A stretch of DNA of 8,496 nt from Afipia sp. Its GTDB lineage: Bacteria; Pseudomonadota; Alphaproteobacteria; Rhizobiales; Xanthobacteraceae. A model generated the notes under the pieces. The model was not told the origin of the DNA, searched no databases, and saw only the letters and a program-made list of their open reading frames with translations. The DNA is taken from the NCBI GenBank assembly GCA_020056155.1, contig JAGVII010000681.1, forward strand, positions 1 through 8,496. The letters are read 5' to 3'. A program made the translations under genes and the position numbers. Positions 1-6,873 of the stretch are shown in pieces; positions within the stretch are counted from its first letter, which is position 1, and every line of letters begins with the position of its first letter.

Positions 1-70
1 GCCTCTAGAAAGCGCCCCTCACGAACAGGACATGCGGACTATATTCCTATATCGGGGAATGTCAATACCG

Positions 71-173
71 CCGTCATTCAGTGGCGCGCGTTGTTGCGCA
101 AACCCGGAATCCATACGTTGCAAGCCAGTCATGGATTCCGGGCCTGCGCCTTCGGCGCATCCCGGAATGACGG
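71..173. repeat. Nested palindromic intergenic repeat, about 103 bp
   Basis: Three sets of arms nest here. The outer arms CCGTCATTC (71-79) and GAATGACGG (165-173) are perfect 9-bp complements. Inside them CCCGGAATCCAT (103-114) and ATGGATTCCGGG (131-142) form a perfect 12-bp inverted repeat with a 16-nt loop. The second of these arms can instead pair with CCCGGAA at 161-167, around a small TGCGCC/GGCGCA hairpin (145-150 with 154-159). The element lies downstream of the dehydrogenase gene and codes for nothing I can support. I recall similar CCCGGAAT / GAATGAC palindromes scattered between genes in Bradyrhizobium-like genomes; that is memory, not a search. It could also form a stem at the 3' end of the dehydrogenase transcript. 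I see nothing supportable in positions 1-70. Confidence 0.7.
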
Positions 174-216
174 ATCATTGCGTATCGAGCGAGCCCTGCG
201 CTCTATCGGGCTTGAC

Positions 217-1344
217 CTAGAACGTCACCACGCCGCGGATCGACTGGCCGGTCTTCATCAGATCGAACGCCTTGTTGATGTCGTTGAGCGGCATCACGTG
301 CGTGATCATCGGGTCGATCTGGATCTTGCCCTGCATGTACCAGTCGACGATCTTCGGTACATCGGTGCGGCCGCGCGCGCCGCCGAAAGCCGTGCCTTTC
401 CAGACCCGTCCGGTGACGAGCTGGAATGGCCGCGTCGCGATCTCGGCACCGGAAGGCGCGACGCCGATCACGATCGATTGGCCCCAACCGCGATGGCAGG
501 CTTCCAGCGCCTGACGCATGACCGTGACGTTGCCGGTGCAGTCGAACGTGTAGTCCGCGCCGCCGATCTGGTCTTCTTTCGTCTTCGTCATGTTGACCAG
601 ATGTGCGACGAGATCCTTGCCGACTTCCGTCGGATTGACGAAATGCGTCATGCCGAAGCGCTCGCCCCATGCCTTGCGGTCATTGTTGATGTCGACGCCG
701 ATGATCATGTCGGCACCCGCGAGCCGCAGGCCCTGCAGCACGTTCAACCCGATGCCGCCGAGGCCGAACACGATGGCCTTGGCGCCTTGTTCGACCTTGG
801 CGGTGTTGATGACCGCGCCGACGCCGGTGGTGACGCCGCAGCCGATGTAGCAGACCTTGTCGAACGGGGCGTCTTCGCGGATTTTCGCCACCGCGATCTC
901 CGGCAGCACGGTGTAGTTCGCGAATGTCGAGGTGCCCATGTAGTGATGGATCGGCTTGCCGCCGAGGGAAAAGCGGGACGTGCCGTCCGGCATCAGGCCT
1001 TGTCCCTGGGTCGCGCGGATCGCGGTGCAGAGATTGGTCTTGCGCGACAGGCAGGACGGGCACTGGCGGCATTCCGGCGTATACAGCGGAATGACGTGGT
1101 CGCCTTTCTTGACGCTGGTGACGCCGCGACCCACGTCAACCACAACGCCAGCGCCTTCGTGACCGAGGATCGCCGGAAACAGGCCTTCCGGATCGGCGCC
1201 GGACAGGGTGAATTCATCGGTGTGACATATGCCGGTCGCCTTGATTTCCACCATCACCTCGCCCTCGCGGGGGCCTTCGAGCTGAACGGTGGTGATCTCG
1301 AGCGGTTTCCCGGCGGCGATGGCGACGGCGGCGCGAACGTCCAT
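217..1344 (-). CDS. frmA: S-(hydroxymethyl)glutathione dehydrogenase / class III alcohol dehydrogenase
   Basis: This 375-residue cytoplasmic zinc enzyme oxidises S-hydroxymethylglutathione, the adduct of formaldehyde and glutathione, to S-formylglutathione with NAD. The catalytic zinc ligands appear as C40 (GICHTDEF), H62 (GHEG) and C169 (GCGVTTGVGA); the structural zinc set is C92, C95, C98 and C106. The Rossmann motif GLGGIG is at 194-199, with D218 placed to bind the NAD ribose. Class III hallmarks include R110 before TQGQGLMPDGTSRF and the D51/E53 pair in ADPEG, which mark the glutathione adduct as substrate rather than ethanol. The frame stays open to 1452, but start 1344 gives the family's normal N-terminus and length and has AAGGG about 9 nt upstream. 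The partner S-formylglutathione hydrolase gene is not in the window. The gene is divergent from the transporter and reads towards the left edge. Confidence 0.95.
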   Translation of the reverse strand: MDVRAAVAIAAGKPLEITTVQLEGPREGEVMVEIKATGICHTDEFTLSGADPEGLFPAILGHEGAGVVVDVGRGVTSVKKGDHVIPLYTPECRQCPSCLSRKTNLCTAIRATQGQGLMPDGTSRFSLGGKPIHHYMGTSTFANYTVLPEIAVAKIREDAPFDKVCYIGCGVTTGVGAVINTAKVEQGAKAIVFGLGGIGLNVLQGLRLAGADMIIGVDINNDRKAWGERFGMTHFVNPTEVGKDLVAHLVNMTKTKEDQIGGADYTFDCTGNVTVMRQALEACHRGWGQSIVIGVAPSGAEIATRPFQLVTGRVWKGTAFGGARGRTDVPKIVDWYMQGKIQIDPMITHVMPLNDINKAFDLMKTGQSIRGVVTF

Positions 1345-1371
1345 GAACTGAACCCTTGTGCTTGCTTGGCG

Positions 1372-1401
1372 TGGGTCTGCGTTTTTTGAACGCATGACCC
1401 A
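1372..1401 (-). promoter_or_regulatory. Long inverted repeat in the dehydrogenase leader
   Basis: TGGGTC TGCGTT (1372-1383) pairs with AACGCA (1389-1394) and GACCCA (1396-1401) around a 5-nt loop, with one unpaired T at 1395. This gives 12 base pairs. It starts 28 bp upstream of the dehydrogenase start codon, so it could be an operator or a hairpin in the leader RNA. No U-tract follows on the minus strand, so an ordinary terminator or attenuator is unlikely. The function is unknown. Confidence 0.5.
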
Positions 1402-1414
1402 GCGCATTTGACGA

Positions 1415-1440
1415 TTGCCCGATACCATAGGATCGGGCAA
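1415..1440 (+). promoter_or_regulatory. Inverted repeat just upstream of the transporter start
   Basis: TTGCCCGAT (1415-1423) and ATCGGGCAA (1432-1440) are perfect 9-bp complements separated by 8 bp, which puts their centres 17 bp apart. That spacing suits a dimeric helix-turn-helix repressor. The site ends 12 bp before the chosen transporter start and could act as an operator or as a leader hairpin that hides the start. It is a candidate only; no regulator gene lies next to it. Confidence 0.45.
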
Positions 1441-1452
1441 GCAGTTGCGCAA

Positions 1453-2358
1453 ATGAGCCCGTCGCCCCCCGAGTCAACGTTGGAATCGATTGCCGCGCGG
1501 GCCGCGCCGGCGGTCTTCGTCGTGCTGTGGAGCACCGGATTTGTCGGCACCAAGTATGTGCTGGCCGGAGCCGAGCCGCTGACCTACCTCGCGGTGCGCA
1601 TGGCTCTTGCGGCGCTGCTGATGGGCGCGATTGCCGCCATTTACCGGCCGAAATGGCCGAAGGGCGCCGATGTGATTCACAGCGCGATCGCCGGAATTCT
1701 CGTCCACGGCCTTTATCTCGGCGGGACGTCGGTCGCGATCTACCATTCCGTGCCCGCGGGATTGTCCGCGCTGATCCCGGGCCTGCAGCCGATCCTGACG
1801 TCCACGCTGGCGAACCGCTGGTTCGGCGAGCGCGTGACGCCGCTGCAATGGACGGGGCTGCTGATGGGCCTTGCGGGAACGCTGATCGTCCTGCACGGCC
1901 GTTCGCTGTCCGGGGACGCGGGCTGGGGCTGGCTTGCGACCTGCGTTGCGCTGATCAGCATTACGCTCGGCACGCTCTATCAGAAGCGTTACTGCAGCCG
2001 GATCGACTGGCGTGCCGGGAATTTCATTCAGTTCGTGTCGGCGGGTTTGCTGTGTGCGCTCGGCGCCTGGCTGTTCGAGACCCGCGTGATCGTCTGGAAT
2101 CGCGAGTTCATATTCGGCCTCGCGTGGCTGGTTGTCGTGCTCTCGATCGGATCGATCGGATTGCTGTACTGGCTGATCCGCCATTCGGCCGCGACGCAGT
2201 TCGCAAGCCTGTTCTACCTCGTGCCTGGCGTCACGGCGATCATGGCCTATGTGCTGTTCGACGAGCGGCTGGACATGCTCTCGATCGCCGGCATGGTGAT
2301 CTGCGCGGCGGCGGTGCTGCTGGTGAACAAGAGCACGACCGCCGCTCGCTCGGCTTAA
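1453..2358 (+). CDS. DMT-superfamily (EamA-type) membrane transporter
   Basis: The 301-residue protein is very hydrophobic and fits the ten-helix, two-EamA-repeat plan of drug/metabolite transporters. Repeat one covers about residues 19-148, beginning with a helix that contains VLWSTGFVGTKYV and ending with RWFGERVTPLQWTGLLMGL. Repeat two covers about 157-293 and ends in the equivalent FDERLDMLSIAGMVICAAAV. The matching GER/DER turns before the last helix of each half are typical of the family. The substrate cannot be read from sequence; relatives export amino acids, metabolites or drugs. The frame opens at 1408, but that would place the 1415-1440 palindrome inside the coding region and add a polar tail, so ATG 1453 is preferred. 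No strong Shine-Dalgarno precedes either start. The gene converges on the photolyase with 12 bp between the stops, leaving no room for a conventional terminator. Confidence 0.9.
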   Translation: MSPSPPESTLESIAARAAPAVFVVLWSTGFVGTKYVLAGAEPLTYLAVRMALAALLMGAIAAIYRPKWPKGADVIHSAIAGILVHGLYLGGTSVAIYHSVPAGLSALIPGLQPILTSTLANRWFGERVTPLQWTGLLMGLAGTLIVLHGRSLSGDAGWGWLATCVALISITLGTLYQKRYCSRIDWRAGNFIQFVSAGLLCALGAWLFETRVIVWNREFIFGLAWLVVVLSIGSIGLLYWLIRHSAATQFASLFYLVPGVTAIMAYVLFDERLDMLSIAGMVICAAAVLLVNKSTTAARSA

Positions 2359-2370
2359 GGCGGGCAAATA

Positions 2371-3834
2371 TCAAGAACGCGTTTTGGCGTAAGCCGCGAG
2401 CGCGCGGGCGCGTGCGGCCTTGTGGTCGACGATCGGTTCCGGGTAGGTCTCTCCAAGCGTGACGCCCGCGGCCGCAAGCTCCATCGGCGTGGCTTCCCAC
2501 GGCTGATGGATCAGCTTCGCCGGAAGACGCGCCAGTTCCGGCACCCACTTCGACACATACGCGCCGTCGGGATCGAATTTCTCGCCTTGCAGGATCGGAT
2601 TGAACACGCGGAAATAGGGTGCTGCGTCGGCGCCGGAGCCCGCGACCCATTGCCAGCTCGCCGGATTGCTGCCGGGGTCCGCGTCGACCAGCGTATCCCA
2701 GAACCATTTTTCTCCATGGCGCCAGTCGATCAGCAGGTGCTTGACCAGAAACGACGCCACCACCATGCGCACGCGGTTGTGCATGATGCCGGTGTGCCAG
2801 AGCTCGCGCATTCCGGCATCGACGATGGGATAGCCGGTCCGGCCGCGCTGCCATGCGCGCAGTGCTTTCATATCCTTGCGCCATGGAAACGCATCGAACG
2901 ACGGCTGAAGGTTCTTCTCTGACAATTGCGGAAGATCGAACAGCAGGTGCCGCGAGAACTCGCGCCAGCCAAGCTCGCTCAGGAATTTTCCGGCAGCGGA
3001 GGCGATGGCGGGTTGTCTTGCAGTGGCGAAATTGGCCGCATGCCAGACCTGGCGCGGACTGATTTCGCCGAACCGCAGATGCGGCGACAGCCGTGATGTG
3101 CCGTCGCGGTCGGGGCGATCACGCAGCGTCGCATAGTCCGCGATGCCGCTGTCGAGAAAATCCCTGAGGCGATTCTGTGCCGCGGCTTCGCCCGGCGTCC
3201 ACGTTTCGCGGAGCCCTGCGGCCCAGTCGGGATGCGCCGGCTCAAGGTTCCACGATGCGAGATCGTCGCTGGCAACCTTTGGTCCGGCCTTCAGGGTCTT
3301 CGGCGCGGGCAGGGGCTGCGGCGGATCGCCCAGACTCAGAACCCGTTTCCAGAATGGCGTGAACACGCGCAGGCCACGGCCTTCCTTGTTGCGGAGGCGC
3401 GTCGGCTTCACCAGCAGGTCGCTCGGAAAGCTGCGCACCGCGACGCCAATCTCACCCAGCGCGGCGCCGACGTCGCATGCGACGGCGGCCTGGCTTTCGA
3501 TCTCGCTTTCGATCCAGTGGACCGCGGATGCCTGAATGTCCCGCGCGAGTCCTGCGATGATTTTCGCGGCGGGACCCCGGCGCAGCACGAGCGTTTGGCC
3601 GCGCGCGTTGAGGCTCGCCTGCAGGCTCCGCAGCGACTGCGCGAGCCACCAGCGTGACGCACCGCCCATGGGACGTGCGCGCGGCGGGCGCAGGGCGTTG
3701 CTCTCGTCGTCCAGCACATAGAGGCAGATCAGCGGCGAGCCGGTCTGTGCGGCGGCGTGCAGGGCGGGATGGTCGGAGAGCCGCAGATCGTCGCGGAACC
3801 AGATGATCGCAGGGGCGGTCGAAGAAGCTGTCAT
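2371..3834 (-). CDS. phrB: Deoxyribodipyrimidine photo-lyase (class I CPD photolyase)
   Basis: The 487-residue enzyme uses FADH- and blue/near-UV light to split cyclobutane pyrimidine dimers in DNA. The N-terminal antenna domain starts with IIWFRDDLRLSDHPAL and spans roughly residues 8-165. The C-terminal FAD domain runs from about 210 to 480. Visible landmarks are TSRLSPHLRFGEISPRQVW (246-264), the dimer-contact pair E287/W290 in SELGWREF, the GYPIVDAGMRELWHTG block (334-349), and GADAAPYFRVFNP (401-413). The electron-transfer tryptophans of E. coli PhrB (306, 359, 382) match W318, W371 and W394, and the flavin-contact Asn378 matches N390, so the protein looks catalytically complete. The antenna cofactor cannot be assigned. 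An AGGA lies 11 nt before ATG 3834. The gene is divergent from the chemoreceptor. A cryptochrome is less likely given the intact GADAAPYFR signature. Confidence 0.95.
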   Translation of the reverse strand: MTASSTAPAIIWFRDDLRLSDHPALHAAAQTGSPLICLYVLDDESNALRPPRARPMGGASRWWLAQSLRSLQASLNARGQTLVLRRGPAAKIIAGLARDIQASAVHWIESEIESQAAVACDVGAALGEIGVAVRSFPSDLLVKPTRLRNKEGRGLRVFTPFWKRVLSLGDPPQPLPAPKTLKAGPKVASDDLASWNLEPAHPDWAAGLRETWTPGEAAAQNRLRDFLDSGIADYATLRDRPDRDGTSRLSPHLRFGEISPRQVWHAANFATARQPAIASAAGKFLSELGWREFSRHLLFDLPQLSEKNLQPSFDAFPWRKDMKALRAWQRGRTGYPIVDAGMRELWHTGIMHNRVRMVVASFLVKHLLIDWRHGEKWFWDTLVDADPGSNPASWQWVAGSGADAAPYFRVFNPILQGEKFDPDGAYVSKWVPELARLPAKLIHQPWEATPMELAAAGVTLGETYPEPIVDHKAARARALAAYAKTRS

Positions 3835-3958
3835 TGCGCTGGCGATCCTGATTTTAGCGGCTGTGCATGACCGCCCAGCGAACCGTTAATGGAAGGGTAA
3901 GCATATACTGTCAAAGTTGACCGATTTTGATGGGAATGCATTTTTCAGAGAGGACACG
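3835..3958. promoter_or_regulatory. Divergent intergenic region between photolyase and chemoreceptor
   Basis: This 124-bp region must hold the start signals of both genes. On the plus strand TATACT at 3904-3909 resembles a sigma-70 -10 box, but the hexamer 17 bp upstream (AACCGT) is a poor -35. GAGAGGA at 3947-3953 is a good ribosome binding site, 5 nt before ATG 3959, and decides the chemoreceptor start against a TTG at 3917. I see no clear operator. Confidence 0.35.
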
Positions 3959-5695
3959 ATGACACTCGGCTCGGGGAAGAATTCCTTCAGTTTCCTAAAG
4001 TTCAAGCTCGGAACCAAGGCTACCATCTGCGCGGCGGTATTGATCGCGGCAACCACCTCGATGGTGGTCGGCGCAGCCTACTGGTCGCTGAGCACCGAGT
4101 TCGAGGCGAGGGGCAAATCCGACATCGAAACCAGCCTTCGCACGCTGGCTCTGACCTTCGCCGAAACATACGGTGACGCCAAGGTCACCATCAAGGACGG
4201 GATCGTCAGCCGCGCCGAAATCCCGGCGATGCCGGAGTTCAAGGATCACAAGACGGTCGATCGTGCGACCTCCTATGTCGGAGGGACCGCGACCCTTTTC
4301 GTTTATGACGATGCGACCAAGCAGTTCATCCGCCGGACCACCAACGTCAAGAAGGAGAACGGCGACCGCGCCGTCGGAACCCAGCTGGCGGCGGACCATC
4401 CCGGGCAGCCGGTCATCCGGAGCGGTCAGGCCTACAAGGGACCTGCCGTGCTGTTCGGCAGAAGCTTCATGACGGCGTATCAGCCCGTGTTCGACACCGC
4501 CGGGAAGATCGTCGGCATTCTCTACGTCGGCCTTCCGACGGCGCCGCTCGACGCCATGCTCAAGCATGCCATGACCATGATGGTCATTGCCGCGGTGATT
4601 GGAGCCTTGCTGGTGCTCGCCCTGACAATGCTGATCGTGCGCAGCGTCACGCGTCCGCTCCGGTCCGTCACGGACACGCTGACGTCGCTGGCGGAAGGTC
4701 AGCCCAATGTCACCATCGAGCACGTCGATCGCCACGACGAAATCGGCTCCATCGCCCGGACCATCGGTGTGTTCAAGACGAACTCGCTTGAACGCCGCCG
4801 GCTGGAAGCCGACCGAAAGACCGCGGAGGCGGAAGCCGCGCAGCGCCGAAAGGCGGAATTGCAAAGTTTCGTGGACGAGTTCCAGTCCAACGTCGGCGGA
4901 ATCATCGACAAGGTTCTGCATTCGTCCGGCGAATTCGAGAACGCTGCACGAAACCTGACCGAAACCGCGCGCAGCACGGCGCATCTGTCGAAGGCCTCCG
5001 CCGACGCATCGACGCAGGCATCGGAGCATGTGCGCAACGCAGCGGCGGCGTCCGAGGAACTCACCAGTTCGATCGCCGAGATCAGCCGCCGGGTTCAGGA
5101 GTCGAACGGGGTTGCCGCCAATGCCGTGAAGCAGGCCGCGGCGACCGACGAGCGCATGGCGGAATTGTCGAAAGCCGGCGACCGCATCGGCGATGTCGTG
5201 AAACTCATCACGTCGATTGCCGAACAGACCAATCTTCTCGCGCTCAACGCCACGATCGAAGCCGCGCGGGCAGGCGAGGCAGGGCGAGGGTTCGCCGTGG
5301 TCGCGCAGGAAGTCAAAAACCTGGCCGGACAGACCGCGAAGGCCACCGACGAGATCAGCAGCCATATCGTCAACATGCAGTCCGCGACGCAGGAGTCGGT
5401 CTCGGCGATCAAGGTGATCGGGCAAACCATCGAACACATCAACGAGATCGCCGCATCGATTGCGGCGGCGGTGGACCAGCAGGGGGCCGCGACGCAGGAA
5501 ATCGCCAGAAGCGTTCAGGCTGCCGCGACTGTGACAACCGAGGTCGCCGCCAATGTCGGGGAAGTCGCCCATGGCGCGAACCGGACCGGCGAGACATCAG
5601 ACGATATCTTCAAGTCGGCGCAGGCGCTGAGCGGCGAAAGCCTGCACCTCCAGGCGGAAGTCGGGCGTTTCCTCGATGGCGTCAGGGCGGCCTGA
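3959..5695 (+). CDS. Methyl-accepting chemotaxis protein, periplasmic Cache domain, HAMP
   Basis: This 578-residue transmembrane receptor should signal to CheA/CheW. Residues 21-42 form TM1 and about 43-203 are periplasmic. The stretch [13 protein letters not shown] ... FIRRTTNV ... [15 protein letters not shown] ... [19 protein letters not shown] is typical of the single Cache (Cache_3/Cache_2 type) sensor. TM2 spans about 204-227, HAMP 228-281, and the cytoplasmic coiled-coil hairpin about 300-565. The hairpin tip is [20 protein letters not shown] (420-439), followed by [17 protein letters not shown]. Ligands of this sensor type are often small carboxylates, but the ligand here is unknown. 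No CheR-binding pentapeptide of the NWETF kind ends the protein, and no che genes are nearby, so it is an orphan receptor. ATG 3959 is chosen over TTG 3917 because a good ribosome binding site precedes it. A terminator follows the stop. Confidence 0.95.
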   Translation: MTLGSGKNSFSFLKFKLGTKATICAAVLIAATTSMVVGAAYWSLSTEFEARGKSDIETSLRTLALTFAETYGDAKVTIKDGIVSRAEIPAMPEFKDHKTVDRATSYVGGTATLFVYDDATKQFIRRTTNVKKENGDRAVGTQLAADHPGQPVIRSGQAYKGPAVLFGRSFMTAYQPVFDTAGKIVGILYVGLPTAPLDAMLKHAMTMMVIAAVIGALLVLALTMLIVRSVTRPLRSVTDTLTSLAEGQPNVTIEHVDRHDEIGSIARTIGVFKTNSLERRRLEADRKTAEAEAAQRRKAELQSFVDEFQSNVGGIIDKVLHSSGEFENAARNLTETARSTAHLSKASADASTQASEHVRNAAAASEELTSSIAEISRRVQESNGVAANAVKQAAATDERMAELSKAGDRIGDVVKLITSIAEQTNLLALNATIEAARAGEAGRGFAVVAQEVKNLAGQTAKATDEISSHIVNMQSATQESVSAIKVIGQTIEHINEIAASIAAAVDQQGAATQEIARSVQAAATVTTEVAANVGEVAHGANRTGETSDDIFKSAQALSGESLHLQAEVGRFLDGVRAA

Positions 5696-5748
5696 CGCCG
5701 CTTATCTGACGTCGCGGATGTGACGGCGGCCGCGCGACACAACGCAAC

Positions 5749-5782
5749 AAAAAAAGGGACGCGATGCGTCCCTTTTTTCTTT
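5749..5782. terminator. Bidirectional rho-independent terminator
   Basis: GGGACGC (5756-5762) pairs with GCGTCCC (5766-5772) around a 3-nt loop. The stem is flanked by seven A residues on the left and six T residues, then CTTT, on the right; the A and T runs can extend it to about 13 bp. Each strand therefore reads as stem plus U-tract. It lies between two converging stops (chemoreceptor at 5695, peroxiredoxin at 5798), so it can end both transcripts. Confidence 0.9.
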
Positions 5783-5797
5783 GCATGGTCGCTGCGA

Positions 5798-6457
5798 TTA
5801 CTTCGGCTGCGGAACGATCCGGATATAGGGCTTCGGCGATTTCCAGCCGCCCGGATAGATCGTCTTCGCTTCATCATCGGTGACCGAACCCGCGATGATG
5901 ACGTCTTCGCCCTGCTTCCAGTCCGCCGGGGTGGCGACGCGATGCTTCGCCGTGAGCTGCAACGAGTCGATCACGCGAAGGATCTCGTCGAAGTTGCGTC
6001 CGGTGGTCATCGGGTAGACCAGCACCAGCTTCACTTTCTTGTCGGGGCCGATGACGAACACCGTGCGCACCGTGGCGTTGTCGGCGGCGGTGCGGCTGCT
6101 GGCATCGCCCGACGTGCTCGCCGGCAGCATGTTGTAGAGCTTTGCGACCGCGAGATCGGTGTCGCCGATCATCGGATAGTTCGGCGCAAACCCCTGCGTC
6201 TCCTTGATGTCGGCGCTCCACCTGGTGTGGTTGTCGACCGGATCGACACTCAGGCCCATAAGTTTGACGCCGCGCCTGTCGAACTCCGGCTTCAGCCGCG
6301 CCAGTGTCCCGAGTTCGGTGGTGCAGACGGGGGTGAAGTCCTTGGGGTGCGAGAACAGCAGGGCCCAGCCGTCGCCGATCCAGTCGTGAAATTTGATACG
6401 TCCTTCGGTGGTGTCAGCCTCGAAATCGGGCGCCACCGCGCCAATCTGGATTGTCAT
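5798..6457 (-). CDS. 1-Cys peroxiredoxin (Prx6-like, AhpC/TSA family)
   Basis: The 219-residue thiol peroxidase reduces hydrogen peroxide and organic hydroperoxides. The active-site motif P38-x3-T42-x2-C45 sits in SHPKDFTPVCTTE and R131 matches the conserved active-site arginine. C45 is the only cysteine in the protein, so there is no resolving cysteine and an outside thiol must recycle the enzyme. The C-terminal part (about 150-219: YPMTTGRNFDEILRVIDSLQ, then a DWKQGEDVII block and YPGGWKSPKPYIR) is the extended dimerisation tail of the Prx6 subgroup and separates it from short AhpC or Bcp types. The frame extends to 6553, but ATG 6457 begins exactly with the family start MTIQIGAVAPDFEADT and has GAGG 8 nt upstream. 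The gene stands alone and converges with the chemoreceptor across the terminator. Confidence 0.95.
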   Translation of the reverse strand: MTIQIGAVAPDFEADTTEGRIKFHDWIGDGWALLFSHPKDFTPVCTTELGTLARLKPEFDRRGVKLMGLSVDPVDNHTRWSADIKETQGFAPNYPMIGDTDLAVAKLYNMLPASTSGDASSRTAADNATVRTVFVIGPDKKVKLVLVYPMTTGRNFDEILRVIDSLQLTAKHRVATPADWKQGEDVIIAGSVTDDEAKTIYPGGWKSPKPYIRIVPQPK

Positions 6458-6482
6458 GTTTTTGGCCTCACTCCTTGGAGTT

Positions 6483-6507
6483 GCGAGGATAATCTCGCGG
6501 TCGAGAT
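6483..6507 (-). promoter_or_regulatory. Overlapping palindromic boxes upstream of the peroxiredoxin
   Basis: ATCTCG (6492-6497) and CGAGAT (6502-6507) form a perfect 6-bp inverted repeat with a 4-bp spacer. The left arm also pairs with an upstream box, GCGAG at 6483-6487 with CTCGC at 6494-6498. Three alternating boxes thus sit 26-50 bp before the peroxiredoxin start codon, where an operator or promoter element would be expected. They do not fit the OxyR spacing I know. Candidate only. Confidence 0.3.
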
Positions 6508-6602
6508 ATAGCGGCGAAGGTCCCGGAACGAAACCGTGTAGCGAAAAGGACAAGATTTTTCTCGCTGACGGCGGCTTTGCGAAAATCCCTGCTGCTCTTG
6601 GG

Positions 6603-6644
6603 GGATTCCTGGACGGATTCCTGGGCGGGCTCTTGGGCGGATTA
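6603..6644. repeat. Short 12-bp tandem repeat, about 3.5 units
   Basis: The units are GGATTCCTGGAC, GGATTCCTGGGC, GGGCTCTTGGGC and a partial GGATTA. The first two differ at one base and the third has diverged further. In one plus-strand frame it would read as glycine-rich GFLDGFLGGLLGGL, but that frame overlaps the peroxiredoxin start on the other strand and has no good start, so I do not call a gene. Confidence 0.6.
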
Positions 6645-6724
6645 ACGAGCGTTCATATTCGTCCGCCGCGCGCTCACTTTTTCGCTATGCCCCGAATTTG
6701 ACTTTGATGCGCCGCACCGCCGCC

Positions 6725-6765
6725 GGTTCAGACGGTCATTGCTGAACCTGGCGGGCGGTCAGTGC
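6725..6765. promoter_or_regulatory. Inverted and direct repeats upstream of the unrecognised gene
   Basis: GGTTCAG (6725-6731) and CTGAACC (6742-6748) are perfect complements with centres 17 bp apart. Overlapping them, CGGTCATTGC (6733-6742) recurs as CGGTCAGTGC (6756-6765), 9 of 10 bases identical and 23 bp away. The cluster lies 109-149 bp before ATG 6874. It may be a regulator-binding region, though short matches of this kind can arise by chance. Confidence 0.25.
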
Positions 6766-6873
6766 GACCAATCCGCAACCATAAGAGAAAGAAGCGTGCT
6801 CCGAATCGCTTTATTAACGCCTCGTTTACACCCGCGTGAAAAAGCTGCGGGATACAAAAAAGAGAAGAGTAAC

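Larger units (their letters stand above)
6458..6873. other. 416-bp divergent intergenic region
   Basis: No convincing gene lies here. From left to right it holds palindromic boxes close to the peroxiredoxin start (6483-6507), a 12-bp tandem repeat (6603-6644), and an inverted plus direct repeat pair (6725-6765). The last 100 bp before the unrecognised gene are relatively AT-rich (CTTTATTAACG, CGTTTACAC) and probably hold its promoter, but I cannot place -35 and -10 boxes with confidence. Confidence 0.5.

Noticed and set aside
91..1389. 432-codon open frame on the plus strand opposite the dehydrogenase
   Set aside because: It is antisense to a clear zinc dehydrogenase, rich in Arg, Ala, Asp and His with no family motifs, as expected for the complement of a high-GC gene.
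1474..2367. 297-codon minus-strand and 311-codon plus-strand open frames across the transporter
   Set aside because: Both give Arg/Asp-rich sequences with no membrane helices, and both lie over the convincing transporter frame.
2359..2370. Terminator between the transporter and the photolyase
   Set aside because: Only 12 bp separate the stops and no hairpin with a U-tract is present.
3917..3958. Extended TTG start for the chemoreceptor
   Set aside because: ATG 3959 has a better ribosome binding site at the right distance and the added 14 residues carry no feature.
3995..5572. 525-codon open frame on the minus strand opposite the chemoreceptor
   Set aside because: It has no recognisable motif and mirrors the GC-rich codons of the chemoreceptor gene, whose domains are all clear.
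217..6457. A co-regulated stress island (formaldehyde dehydrogenase, photolyase, peroxiredoxin)
   Set aside because: The genes do not share promoters with each other and no common operator motif was found upstream of the three; proximity alone is weak evidence.
6393..6701. 102-codon plus-strand frame containing the glycine-rich repeat
   Set aside because: Its 5' part is antisense to the peroxiredoxin start, no ribosome binding site is visible and its end is low-quality; only the repeat is reported.
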